From NCBI RefSeq assembly GCF_014201465.1, contig NZ_JACHEP010000020.1, forward strand, positions 1-56,358: DNA of 56,358 bases, in the 5' to 3' direction. The DNA comes from Anoxybacteroides tepidamans. GTDB lineage: Bacteria; Bacillota; Bacilli; Bacillales; Anoxybacillaceae. A model generated the notes under the pieces. The model was not told where the DNA came from. It worked only from the letters and a program-made list of their open reading frames with translations, and did not search any database. This document shows positions 35,150 to 44,580 of this stretch, in pieces. The position numbers and the translations under genes were made by a program. Position 1 is the first letter of the stretch. The number at the start of each line of letters is the position of its first letter.

Positions 35150-37609
35150 ATGCAAATAGTTGATTTGAACGGACCTTGGAAAATGAAGGAGCAAAATAGT
35201 CAGGACTGGCTTGATGGAATTGTCCCGGGGTCAGTGATGAATGATTTGTTGCAAAACGGTGTGATTGAAGACCCTTTTTATCGAGATAATGAGGACAAAG
35301 CCTATGAAATTTCATCTAAAAATTACGTATATTCAAGGGAGTTTATTATAGATGAAGAAATGTTAAACCGTGACAAAGTGGTATTGGTCTGTGAAGGTAT
35401 TGATACGATTTCTACTATTTTACTTAATGATACATGGGTGTCTAATACGAACAATATGCATAGTCGTTATGAATTTGATGTAAAACCATTGTTGAAAGCA
35501 GGGGTTAATAAAATTACGATTACCCTTTTTTCACCCATTCAATATGTAAAGGAAAGACAACAAGAAGAACCTCTTTGGGGCGTAGGAGATGCGATTGAAG
35601 GTTATCCTCATATTCGTAAAGCCCACTATATGTTCGGGTGGGATTGGGGGCCGAAAATACCTGACCTTGGGATTTGGCGGAACATTTATATTGCCGCATG
35701 GGACGTTGCACGGATCGACGATGTATATGTGACGCAAAAACATGAGGACGGAAAAGTTGATCTAGATATTCGCGTCCGCTTAGAAAAATGGAGACAAGAC
35801 GCTCTCTCACTTGAGGTAACAATTACAGACCCTGATGGTGAAACCGATACAAAAGTGGTCGAGACTTTCGCTAACGAAGAACATGTGATGTTTCATATTG
35901 CTAAGCCGAAGCTTTGGTGGCCAAATGGATATGGAGATCAACCGTTATATAAAATGAATGTTTCTATTTTTTCCGCTAGTGAAAAAGTAGATCAAAAAGA
36001 GTTTCATATCGGACTTCGTACCATCACGGTTAGGCATGAGCCGGATCAATGGGGAAAATCGTTTGAATTTGTTGTAAACGGCATCTCCATCTTTGCGATG
36101 GGAGCCAATTATATACCGGAAGATAATCTCATTGCGCGGAATACACCGGAAAAGACGGAACGGTTGATTCAAGATTGTATTCAAGCAAATTTCAATATGA
36201 TTCGTGTATGGGGCGGCGGTTATTATCCGGATGATTACTTTTTCGATTTGTGCGACCGCTATGGATTGATTGTATGGCAAGATTTTATGTTTGCTTGCAG
36301 TGTTTATCAATTAACGGATGAATTTAAAGAGTCAATCAAAAAAGAAGCGATCGACAATATTAAGCGAATTCGCCACCATGCATGCTTAGGTATATGGTGT
36401 GGCAACAATGAGATAGAAGAAGCATGGGTCAACTGGGGATTACCAAATAAACCGAAATTGAAAACCGATTACATTAAAATTTTCGAAGTCTTGCTACCGG
36501 ATCTGCTAAAAGAAATGGATCCACAAACATTTTATTGGCCATCATCGCCTTCATCCGGAGGAGGATTTGATCAGCCGAATAATGAAAATGCGGGAGATGT
36601 TCATTATTGGCAAGTTTGGCATGGTCTTAAGCCGTTTACGGAATATCGGAAATTCCAATTTCGTTTCTGCTCTGAGTTCGGGTTCCAGTCTTTCCCGTCT
36701 TTAAAAACTATCAAAACGTTCACTTTGCCGGAAGATCGCAACATTTTTTCGTATGTCATGGAAAAACATCAGAAAAACGGTGCGGCGAACGGAAAGATCT
36801 TGTTCTATTTATCCGAAAATTTTTTATATCCAAAAGATTTTCCATCTCTTTTATACGCTTCCCAGCTGTTACAGGCCGAAGCGATTAAATACGGTGTAGA
36901 GCATTGGCGGAGAAACCGCGGTCGTTCCATGGGCTCGTTGTATTGGCAGTTAAATGATTGCTGGCCGGTTGCTTCATGGTCAAGCATTGACAGCTATGGT
37001 CGTTGGAAAGCACTCCATTACTTTGCGAAAAAGTTTTATGTACCAGTTCTACTGTCTATTTGTGAGGAAGGGACGGATGCAGACATTTATGTAACAAACG
37101 ATTCATTAAAGCCGATTGTGGGACGTATTGAGTGGAAGCTTCGTACAAACACTTCAGAAGTGATAAAAGAAGGAACTGTTGAATGTGAAGTGGAGAAATT
37201 GTCGGCGAAAAAATGTGAATCATTGTCTTTTGCTGAGATTTTAACACCTGAGAAAATGAGAGAAACGTATCTGGAATGTACACTATGGATTGATGGAGAG
37301 AAGCATTCCTCGACAACAGTCCTGTTTACAAAACCGAAGCACTTCCGTTTTGTGGATCCGAAAATCAAATGGGAAGTACGTGATGAAAAAGATCAATTTG
37401 TGATTTTTATTGAAGCTGAAGGCGGATTTGCTAAATATGTGGAATTAGACTTAGAAGAAGCAGATTGCAAGTTTAGCGACAATTATTTTGATCTATCGAA
37501 AGGCGAAGTGCGCTCCATTGTTGTAGCAAAATCAAGTTTAAGTGAAAATATGAGTATTGATCAATTTGCAAAGCAGTTAAGCGTACGTACGATTTATGAT
37601 ATGGCGTAA
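35150..37609 (+). CDS. GH2 beta-mannosidase (first copy)
   Basis: An 819-residue cytoplasmic beta-mannosidase. N-terminal jelly roll (WLDGIVPGSVMNDLLQNGVI, FGWDWGPKIPDLGIWR), immunoglobulin-like domain, then the barrel with RVWGGGYYPDD, acid/base Glu421 in WCGNNEIEE and nucleophile Glu509 in FCSEFGFQSFPS. It releases mannose from non-reducing ends of manno-oligosaccharides. ATG at 35150 with GGGGTGG ahead is preferred to GTG at 35141. It shares the fold and key motifs with the second copy at 53294 but differs widely in sequence, so the two are probably ancient paralogues with different substrate length preference. Confidence 0.93.
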   Translation: MQIVDLNGPWKMKEQNSQDWLDGIVPGSVMNDLLQNGVIEDPFYRDNEDKAYEISSKNYVYSREFIIDEEMLNRDKVVLVCEGIDTISTILLNDTWVSNTNNMHSRYEFDVKPLLKAGVNKITITLFSPIQYVKERQQEEPLWGVGDAIEGYPHIRKAHYMFGWDWGPKIPDLGIWRNIYIAAWDVARIDDVYVTQKHEDGKVDLDIRVRLEKWRQDALSLEVTITDPDGETDTKVVETFANEEHVMFHIAKPKLWWPNGYGDQPLYKMNVSIFSASEKVDQKEFHIGLRTITVRHEPDQWGKSFEFVVNGISIFAMGANYIPEDNLIARNTPEKTERLIQDCIQANFNMIRVWGGGYYPDDYFFDLCDRYGLIVWQDFMFACSVYQLTDEFKESIKKEAIDNIKRIRHHACLGIWCGNNEIEEAWVNWGLPNKPKLKTDYIKIFEVLLPDLLKEMDPQTFYWPSSPSSGGGFDQPNNENAGDVHYWQVWHGLKPFTEYRKFQFRFCSEFGFQSFPSLKTIKTFTLPEDRNIFSYVMEKHQKNGAANGKILFYLSENFLYPKDFPSLLYASQLLQAEAIKYGVEHWRRNRGRSMGSLYWQLNDCWPVASWSSIDSYGRWKALHYFAKKFYVPVLLSICEEGTDADIYVTNDSLKPIVGRIEWKLRTNTSEVIKEGTVECEVEKLSAKKCESLSFAEILTPEKMRETYLECTLWIDGEKHSSTTVLFTKPKHFRFVDPKIKWEVRDEKDQFVIFIEAEGGFAKYVELDLEEADCKFSDNYFDLSKGEVRSIVVAKSSLSENMSIDQFAKQLSVRTIYDMA

Positions 37610-37635
37610 TTTTTTAAAGCTAGGCGGAGGGTTTT

Positions 37636-38700
37636 ATGGCTAAAAAAGTAACGATACAGCAAATTGCCGACTATTTAGGTGTATCGAAATATGTCGTGTC
37701 AAAAGCACTGTCAGGAAAGCGTGGGGTAAGTGCAGATACTCGTAAAAAAGTGATTGAGGCGGCTTCTCAGCTAGGCTATTTTGCCCAAAAAACAAATAAA
37801 GCTCCATCCATTCAATTACAGGAAACGAAATTGCCAGTTAAAAAGGGCGAGAAGGAAATTGTATTAGTTTTAATGACAAATGTTAGATTTCAAACAAGGG
37901 AGTCTACTTATTGGGGCGCAATTGTGGATGGGATATCGGAGGCGCTGGAAAAAATCAAACTAGGCATGGTGCTGCTCACGGAAAACAATGTTGAAAGCTT
38001 AATAAAGGTATTGAATCTAGAAGGATTTATCGGTGTGATTACCGTAGGGCTTGTGGAATCTTCACTTTTAGTTGAAGTTCATAAAATGGGGCTCCCGTTA
38101 GTGATGATCGATTACGAGGATCCGTTAATTCCTTGTGACATGATTTTCAACAATAACTTTGACAGCAGTTTTCAATTAGCCAATCATTTAATTGGCCTTG
38201 GGCATAAACACATTCAATTTGTTGGCGACATTCATTATTCAAGGAGCTTCTATGACCGATGGAGCGGTTTGAGAAGTTCTATAGAAGAAAATGGAATAAA
38301 GGCGGTTTTTGATCCCGATTTAATCTCTATTGATTTTTTTGATCTTGAAAAACAGTTTTCCGACTGGCTCGGCAAATGCTCCAAAGAGGATTTGCCGACA
38401 GCCTTTGTTTGCGCCAATGATGTGATCGCGGTTGGCGTGATTTCCATTTTGAAGAAAAATGGGATTCACGTGCCGAACGATGTTTCCGTAACAGGCTTTG
38501 ATAATAAAGAAATAACGTTCAACATGAAGCCGACTGTTTCTACCGTCCATGTGGAAAAAGAAAACCTAGGCAAACGGGCAGTCGAAGTATTATTAAGAAG
38601 AATGCGGGAGCAAGATGCACCATTTGAAAAAATATTGATGTCGGGATCCTTGATATTAAGGGAGTCGACAGCACCTCCAAGAGATAAGAAAAATCAATAG
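37636..38700 (+). CDS. LacI-family transcriptional repressor (second)
   Basis: A 354-residue LacI-type regulator: HTH at residues 4-24 (VTIQQIADYLGVSKYVVSKA), LSGKRGVSADTRKKVIEAAS, then the sensor domain (GEKEIVLVLM, EGFIGVITVG, TAFVCANDVIAVGVI, VSVTGFDNKEITF). AGGAGGG-like GGCGGAGGG precedes the ATG. It lies 26 bases after the GH2 gene and before the aldo/keto reductase gene, in one operon. The operator GTTATGATAAC upstream of GH2 is a likely own site. Effector not known; it is divergent from the LacI protein at 15886-16899. Confidence 0.9.
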   Translation: MAKKVTIQQIADYLGVSKYVVSKALSGKRGVSADTRKKVIEAASQLGYFAQKTNKAPSIQLQETKLPVKKGEKEIVLVLMTNVRFQTRESTYWGAIVDGISEALEKIKLGMVLLTENNVESLIKVLNLEGFIGVITVGLVESSLLVEVHKMGLPLVMIDYEDPLIPCDMIFNNNFDSSFQLANHLIGLGHKHIQFVGDIHYSRSFYDRWSGLRSSIEENGIKAVFDPDLISIDFFDLEKQFSDWLGKCSKEDLPTAFVCANDVIAVGVISILKKNGIHVPNDVSVTGFDNKEITFNMKPTVSTVHVEKENLGKRAVEVLLRRMREQDAPFEKILMSGSLILRESTAPPRDKKNQ

Positions 38701-38760
38701 TTTTTCCTAAAGGTGCTATGGAACTCTCAAACAATTTAACGTTTTCGAGGTGAACGAACA

Positions 38761-39750
38761 ATGACTTACGTGGCAGATGCGAAAAGATATGATCAAATGA
38801 TTTACAACTATTGCGGAAAAAGCGGATTGAAAGTTCCGGCAATCTCTTTAGGGTTGTATCGGAATTTTGGGAGTACAGATGATTTTGAAAATGCGAAAAA
38901 CATGATTTTTACAGCGTTTGATCTCGGTATTACCCATTTTGACCTCGCAAACAATTATGGTGAACCAAGGGGCAGCGCCGAGGAAATTTTCGGAAAAATT
39001 TTAGTGCAGGAATTAAAAGGATACAGGGATGAGTTATTGATTTCAACAAAAGCGGGTTACGATATGTGGCCTGGACCATACGGTGATTTTGGGTCAAGAA
39101 AGTATATGCTAGCAAGTTTGGATCAAAGCTTAAAAAGACTTCAACTAGATTATGTGGACATTTATTATTCGCATCGATACGATCCGAATACCCCTCTTGA
39201 AGAAACAATCGGTGCCTTAGATGCGGCGGTGAAGCAAGGAAAGGCGTTGTATGTCGGAATTTCCAATTATCCGTTAGAAAAAACGAAAGAAGCGATCAAA
39301 CTTTTCCGAGAGCTCAACACTCCATTTATCGTTCATCAATTTCAATATTCGATGTTTTTGCGTGATGGAGAAAACGGGATGTTTGATCTGCTAGAAGAGG
39401 AAGGAATTGGTGCTATCGTTTATCAGCCTTTATATCAAGGGTTATTGACGATGAAATATGTCAATGGCATTCCGAAAACATCACGCATTGCTCAAAACGT
39501 TGATTCGATCTCGGCCGATCAAATTACAGAAGAACGAATAGAAAAAGTGAAAAAATTAAATGTATTGGCTGAACGTAGAGGGCAAAGCGTTCCCCAGCTG
39601 GCGATTAGTTGGGTGCTTCGTCAAAAAGCTGTTGCATCGGCATTGATCGGAGCGAGAAATCCAGAACAAATTGTTGAAAATGTAAAATCAATACAAAACT
39701 TATCTTTTACAGAAGAGGAACTGACAGAGATTGAAAACATTTTAGAATAA
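38761..39750 (+). CDS. Aldo/keto reductase (YghZ/AKR14-like)
   Basis: A 329-residue NADPH-type aldo/keto reductase barrel. Active-site Tyr in ANNYGEPRGSAEE, Lys in ISTKAGYDMWPGPYGD, His in YYSHRYDPNTP, and the cofactor region ALIGARNPEQIVENV. The long GPYGDFGSRKYMLAS insertion is typical of the YghZ group (L-glyceraldehyde 3-phosphate or methylglyoxal reductases). In this operon a sugar aldehyde or keto-sugar could be the substrate. GAGGTG lies eight bases before the ATG. Confidence 0.88.
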   Translation: MTYVADAKRYDQMIYNYCGKSGLKVPAISLGLYRNFGSTDDFENAKNMIFTAFDLGITHFDLANNYGEPRGSAEEIFGKILVQELKGYRDELLISTKAGYDMWPGPYGDFGSRKYMLASLDQSLKRLQLDYVDIYYSHRYDPNTPLEETIGALDAAVKQGKALYVGISNYPLEKTKEAIKLFRELNTPFIVHQFQYSMFLRDGENGMFDLLEEEGIGAIVYQPLYQGLLTMKYVNGIPKTSRIAQNVDSISADQITEERIEKVKKLNVLAERRGQSVPQLAISWVLRQKAVASALIGARNPEQIVENVKSIQNLSFTEEELTEIENILE

Positions 39751-39765
39751 ATAGGAGGATGAATT

Positions 39766-40728
39766 ATGCATCTTGATATGCCTTTAGAAGAGTTAAAACA
39801 ATATATGGGAAAAAATCCTCGGCCGTCTGACTTTGAGGAATACTGGGATCGGGCCTTGCAGGAGTTAGAGCGGCAATCATTGGAGTATACGTTAGTTCCC
39901 GCTGATTTTCAAACGGAATTTGCCGAATGCTATCATCTCTATTTTACAGGAGTGGGCAACGCCAAAGTTCATTGTAAGTTGGTGAAACCTAAAAAACAAC
40001 AAAGAAAAGGTCCCGGGATCGCGATTTTTCATGGATATTCTGTCGATAGTGGGGATTGGCTAGATAAAATTGCCTATGCCGCTCAAGGATTTACCGTATT
40101 AGCGATGGATTGTCGCGGACAAGGGGGCTTATCGGAGGATCCTTTATCGGTGGCGAAAGGGCCGACCCTTAGAGGGCATATTATTAGAGGATTGAATGAC
40201 CCAAATCCAGACAAGCTTTATTACCGCAATGTCTTTTTAGATACTGTCCAAACGGTAAGAGTGCTGAAATCGATTGATGGGGTGGATCCTGAAAGAATCG
40301 GCGTTTTTGGCATTTCTCAAGGCGGTGCCCTATCTATTGCTTGTTCGGCTCTAGAACCGAGTGTCAAAAAAACGGTAGCAGTTTATCCGTTTTTATCAGA
40401 TTACAAAAGAGCATGGGAAATGGACATTTTCAATTCGGCTTATGAAGAAATCGCGTATTATTTCAGATGCTTTGATCCAAATCACGAGAGAGAAGAAGAA
40501 ATCTTTCGTAAATTAGGCTATATTGATATTCAGCATTTAGCTGATCGAATCCAAGCCAATGTCTTGTGGGTTACAGCTATGAGAGACAATATTTGCCCGC
40601 CATCTACTCAATTTGCTGCTTACAACAAAATTCAATCAGAAAAAGAAATGCTTATTTATCATGAATACGGTCATGAGTATTTGCCGGGCTTAGCTGATAT
40701 CGCTTTTCAAAGATTTTTGAACTTGTAA
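39766..40728 (+). CDS. CE7 acetyl-xylan esterase / cephalosporin-C deacetylase family esterase
   Basis: A 320-residue alpha/beta hydrolase of carbohydrate esterase family 7. RGQGG at 117-121, nucleophile Ser184 in GISQGGALS, the Asp in TAMRDNICPPST and the His in YHEYGHEYLPG complete the triad; length is typical. CE7 enzymes are cytoplasmic hexamers that deacetylate short oligosaccharides. With the SGNH esterase it gives the island two intracellular deacetylases. It follows the reductase by 15 bases with AGGAGGATG-type ribosome site. Confidence 0.92.
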   Translation: MHLDMPLEELKQYMGKNPRPSDFEEYWDRALQELERQSLEYTLVPADFQTEFAECYHLYFTGVGNAKVHCKLVKPKKQQRKGPGIAIFHGYSVDSGDWLDKIAYAAQGFTVLAMDCRGQGGLSEDPLSVAKGPTLRGHIIRGLNDPNPDKLYYRNVFLDTVQTVRVLKSIDGVDPERIGVFGISQGGALSIACSALEPSVKKTVAVYPFLSDYKRAWEMDIFNSAYEEIAYYFRCFDPNHEREEEIFRKLGYIDIQHLADRIQANVLWVTAMRDNICPPSTQFAAYNKIQSEKEMLIYHEYGHEYLPGLADIAFQRFLNL

Positions 40729-40787
40729 GTTATGGGGATGGGGTATGTACCAATTGATTATGCAGCTAGAATAAAAGGAGATGCTTT

Positions 40788-42161
40788 ATGGAAAGTTCTA
40801 GTATTGGTAGCAACAGTTTTTTACGTAGAATGTTAACCCTTGCGATTCCCATTACGTTGCAGTCTTTAATTACTTCTTCTTTGAGCATGATCGACTCAAT
40901 GATGGTTGGGCAACTTGGTGTTGATAGCATCGCGGCAGTTGGGATTGGGAATAAAATTACGACGATTTTGATATTGATATTGCAAGGTTTTGGTACAGGC
41001 GCGGCAATATTTGTCGCCCAATATTTTGGAAAAAAAGACTTGGTCGGCATTCAAAAAGTTTTTTATTTAACCGTTCAGATTGTTGTGATTTTTTCTTTAT
41101 TATTTACAGCGATTATTCTCTTTTTTACAAGCAGGTTTATTCAACTGTTTACAACTGATCGGCATGTTATTGAGATCAGTTTACATTTTTTAAGAATTAT
41201 GGCAATCAGTTATTTGCCTACTGGGATGACGATAGTATTTATGACTACTTTAAAATCAATGGGCGAGGTCAAACGACCGTTATATATTAGCATTTTGGCG
41301 ATTGGGTTAAATACATTGTTAAATTATGCGATGATTTTCGGTCATTTCGGTTTTCCAGAAATGGGGGTAGAAGGGGCGGCATATGCGACGCTGATTGCCC
41401 GTGTCGTTCAAATGATATTATTGTTTCTGATCGTTTGCCAATATTTATCCATATCGCTGAAAACCGTGATCATGCCTCATCATTTTGATCGCTTATTAGC
41501 GAAAAAATATGTTTCTATTACTATTCCGACCATTATAAACCATGTGGCGTGGACGTTAGGGGAAACATCTTATTTTTGGGTGTATGCACAAATGGGAACG
41601 GAAGCACTAGCGGCGGTAACCATCATCGATCCACTTGTTTTCATATTTATGGCATTGTTCATCGGGTTAGGCGATGCTTCCCAAGTGATGGTCGGTAACA
41701 GTATCGGGGCAAATAAAAAAGAGGCTGCTTTTGACTATGCGAAACGGTTTATTAAGATAACGTTTGTTTTGTCGATGGTTTCCGGCATTTTCATCATTTT
41801 ATTTATACCGTTGTTTTTGTCCGTATACAATGTGATCGATACGGTGAGTGTTTTAGCAAAAAATATTTTAATTGTTTACGCGTTTTTAATGATTGGAAAG
41901 ATGTTGAACTTGGTTAATAATGTCGGGGTGTTGCGAGCGGGAGGAGATACAAAATTTGTCATGTATCTTGATATGATTGGTGTTTGGTGTATTGGATTTC
42001 CGTTAGCAATGCTCGGTGCTTTTTGGTTTCGTCTGCCAGTTTATATCGTGTTTGCGCTTGCCAACAGCCATGATATAGTAAGGGCTGTTGTCGGCATTAA
42101 AAGGACATTTTCAAAAAAATGGATCCGTAGTGTAACGGAACACTATGCGCCTGCTTCATGA
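40788..42161 (+). CDS. MATE-family efflux transporter
   Basis: A 457-residue protein with about twelve membrane helices in two similar halves: first half LAIPITLQSLITSSLSMIDS MMVGQLG-type opening, second half from about residue 235 (SITIPTIINHVAWTLGETSY). It belongs to the MATE (NorM/DinF) family of cation-driven exporters. Its role among mannan genes is not obvious. A degraded relative of its C terminus lies at 14990-15235, so this gene type was present twice. AAAAGGAG is placed before the ATG. Confidence 0.88.
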   Translation: MESSSIGSNSFLRRMLTLAIPITLQSLITSSLSMIDSMMVGQLGVDSIAAVGIGNKITTILILILQGFGTGAAIFVAQYFGKKDLVGIQKVFYLTVQIVVIFSLLFTAIILFFTSRFIQLFTTDRHVIEISLHFLRIMAISYLPTGMTIVFMTTLKSMGEVKRPLYISILAIGLNTLLNYAMIFGHFGFPEMGVEGAAYATLIARVVQMILLFLIVCQYLSISLKTVIMPHHFDRLLAKKYVSITIPTIINHVAWTLGETSYFWVYAQMGTEALAAVTIIDPLVFIFMALFIGLGDASQVMVGNSIGANKKEAAFDYAKRFIKITFVLSMVSGIFIILFIPLFLSVYNVIDTVSVLAKNILIVYAFLMIGKMLNLVNNVGVLRAGGDTKFVMYLDMIGVWCIGFPLAMLGAFWFRLPVYIVFALANSHDIVRAVVGIKRTFSKKWIRSVTEHYAPAS

Positions 42162-42196
42162 ATAATAAATATAAGGAAAATAGAGGAGGAGTTTCA

Positions 42197-43543
42197 ATGG
42201 CAATTATTCAATTTCCGAAAGAGATGAAATGGGGAGCGGCAACCGCTTCTTATCAAATTGAAGGAGCTGTCAACGAAGATGGTCGCGGGCCATCCATTTG
42301 GGATACATTTTCTCATATACCTGGAAAAGTAAAAGATGGGGACAACGGCGATATCGCGTGTGACAGTTATCATCGTTACGAAGAAGACATTGAGATTATG
42401 AAAGATTTGGGAATTGATGTTTATCGCTTTTCCGTTGCGTGGCCACGTATTTTCCCGAAAGGAGCTGGGGAAGTCAACGAAAAAGGGCTTGAGTTTTATC
42501 ATAAATTCGTTGACAAGCTTCTAGAAAACGGGATTGAACCAATGTGTACCCTTTATCATTGGGATCTTCCTCAAGCTCTGCAAGATAAGGGCGGCTGGAA
42601 CAACCGAGATACGATCGATGCGTTCGTCAACTATGCCGAGGTGATGTTTAAAGAATTTAATGGTAAAATTAAATATTGGATCACACTTAATGAGCCATGG
42701 TGTATTTCTTATTTATCCCATTATATTGGGTTGCATGCCCCAGGATATAAAGATTTACAATTAGCGACAAATGTTGCGCACCATTTATTGGTTGCTCACG
42801 GCAAAGCGGTGCAAAAATTTAGAGAGCTTAACATCGAAGGAGAAATTGGTTATGCACCGAATACGACTTGGCTTGAACCGTTCAGTAATCGCAAGGAAGA
42901 CATTGACGCTTGCCGGCGGGAAGTCGGCCATTACATTGAGTGGTTCATGGATCCGGTGTTTAAAGGCGAGTATCCGGAGTTTTTAGTAAATTGGTTTAAG
43001 AAAAAAGGCGTGGAATTACCAATAGAAGATGGGGATATGGAAACTATTCATCAGCCGATCGATTTCCTTGGCATTAACTACTATACTGGGCATATTGCTC
43101 GCTATAAAGAAAATGAAGGATTATTTGATTTTGAATTTGTAGAAATGGGGTATGAGCGGACAGATATTGGCTGGCCAGTGTTCCCAGAAGGCTTTTACAA
43201 AGTGTTAACGTACATTACGGAGCGGTACGGAAATGTTCCTATTTATATTACTGAAAATGGCGCCTGCTACAATGATGAGCCTGATGCGACAGGGCGTGTG
43301 AAGGACGACCGCCGCATCAAGTATTTAAAACAGCATTTAACAACTTTGTCAAGGGCGATTCAGTCCGGTGTAAACATAAAAGGGTATTTAACATGGTCAC
43401 TCCTTGATAACTTTGAGTGGGCGGAAGGTTACAGTAAACGCTTTGGTATCGTTTATGTAAATTATCGCACGCTTGAGCGCATTAAAAAGGACAGCTTTTA
43501 CTGGTATAAGAAGACGATTGCAAATAAATGGTTCGAATTTTAA
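42197..43543 (+). CDS. GH1 beta-glycosidase
   Basis: A 448-residue cytoplasmic GH1 enzyme: WGAATASYQIEGAVNEDGRG at the start, acid/base Glu166 in TLNEPW, nucleophile Glu353 in ITENGA, and the aglycone loop WSLLDNFEWAEGYSKRFGI. No phosphate-binding signature of 6-phospho enzymes is evident: the residues after NFEWA match beta-glucosidases (WAEGYSKRFG). It probably cleaves beta-1,4-glucose or mannose linkages in glucomannan fragments. Start at 42197 (GAGGAGG ahead); the longer frame from 42158 overlaps the MATE gene and is unlikely. Confidence 0.93.
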   Translation: MAIIQFPKEMKWGAATASYQIEGAVNEDGRGPSIWDTFSHIPGKVKDGDNGDIACDSYHRYEEDIEIMKDLGIDVYRFSVAWPRIFPKGAGEVNEKGLEFYHKFVDKLLENGIEPMCTLYHWDLPQALQDKGGWNNRDTIDAFVNYAEVMFKEFNGKIKYWITLNEPWCISYLSHYIGLHAPGYKDLQLATNVAHHLLVAHGKAVQKFRELNIEGEIGYAPNTTWLEPFSNRKEDIDACRREVGHYIEWFMDPVFKGEYPEFLVNWFKKKGVELPIEDGDMETIHQPIDFLGINYYTGHIARYKENEGLFDFEFVEMGYERTDIGWPVFPEGFYKVLTYITERYGNVPIYITENGACYNDEPDATGRVKDDRRIKYLKQHLTTLSRAIQSGVNIKGYLTWSLLDNFEWAEGYSKRFGIVYVNYRTLERIKKDSFYWYKKTIANKWFEF

Positions 43544-43577
43544 TAGAAAATAAAAACAGTCTCTAGGAGTGATTCGA

Positions 43578-44552
43578 TTGCAATATCGCCGTTTAGGGAA
43601 TAGCGGGTTAAAGGTTAGTGAAATCGGATTGGGAAGTTGGTTAACATACGGTGAAACGATAGATCCTGAAAATGCGATAAAGTGCATTCATCATGCATAT
43701 GAATTAGGCATCAATTTTTTCGATACGGCAAACGCTTATAACAGAGGAGAAGCAGAAAAGATTGTTGGCGCAGCTCTTAAAGATTTTCCTCGCTCCAGCT
43801 ACGTTTTAGCAACAAAGGTATATTTTCCTATGGGAGACGGGCCAAATGAGCGGGGATTATCACGGAAACATATTATCGAACAATGTGAGGCTAGTTTAAA
43901 GCGTTTAGGTGTTGATTATATCGACCTATATCAATGCCATCGTTTTGATGAAGAAACACCTGTTGAGGAAACATTGCGAGCATTGGATGATTTAGTTGCC
44001 CAAGGGAAAATTTTATATTACGGCGTTAGTGAATGGAATGCTCAGCAAATTAGGCTGGCTATGTCGATCATCAGAGAGAAAAATCTTCGCCCGCTTATTT
44101 CTAATCAATCTATTTATAATATGCTTGTTCGCTATATTGAAAAAGAGGTATTGCCAGTCAGTCAGGAGGAAGGGATTGGACAGGTTGTGTTCTCACCTCT
44201 TGCACAGGGGATTCTTACTGGAAAATATAAGCCAGGTCAAAAGTTGCCTGAAGGAAGCCGGGCTGCGAACAATCAGATTAACACTTGGATAAATAGTTAT
44301 TTGAGAAATGATGTGTTAGAATGCATTAGCCGCTTAGAGAATATCGCGATGGATTTAGGTTTAACGCTCTCGCAATTAGCAATTGCTTGGGTTTTGCGCC
44401 AGCCCGGTGTCAGCTCAGCAATCGTAGGGGCAAGCCGTCCATCTCAACTTGATGAAAATGTGAAGGCATCGGGAATTGAATTAACACCTGAGACGCTTGA
44501 AGAAATCGAGTCGATTTTAAAAGAAATTGATGGATTTGTGCCAATATGGTAG
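43578..44552 (+). CDS. Aldo/keto reductase (potassium channel beta-subunit type)
   Basis: A 324-residue aldo/keto reductase: LQYRRLGNSGLKVSEIGLGS at the start, active-site Tyr in FDTANAYNRGEAE, Lys in LATKVYFPMGDGP, His in YQCHRFDEETP, cofactor site AIVGASRPSQLDENV. TTG at 43578 is the likely start, with AGGAG eight bases ahead and the canonical family N terminus; GTG at 43569 overlaps that site. It lies between GH1 and the zinc dehydrogenase. The two aldo/keto reductases of this operon are only distantly alike, so they probably act on different compounds. Confidence 0.87.
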   Translation: MQYRRLGNSGLKVSEIGLGSWLTYGETIDPENAIKCIHHAYELGINFFDTANAYNRGEAEKIVGAALKDFPRSSYVLATKVYFPMGDGPNERGLSRKHIIEQCEASLKRLGVDYIDLYQCHRFDEETPVEETLRALDDLVAQGKILYYGVSEWNAQQIRLAMSIIREKNLRPLISNQSIYNMLVRYIEKEVLPVSQEEGIGQVVFSPLAQGILTGKYKPGQKLPEGSRAANNQINTWINSYLRNDVLECISRLENIAMDLGLTLSQLAIAWVLRQPGVSSAIVGASRPSQLDENVKASGIELTPETLEEIESILKEIDGFVPIW

Positions 44553-44580
44553 AAGCATGCAAGTTTTGGAGGTGAGTCCA

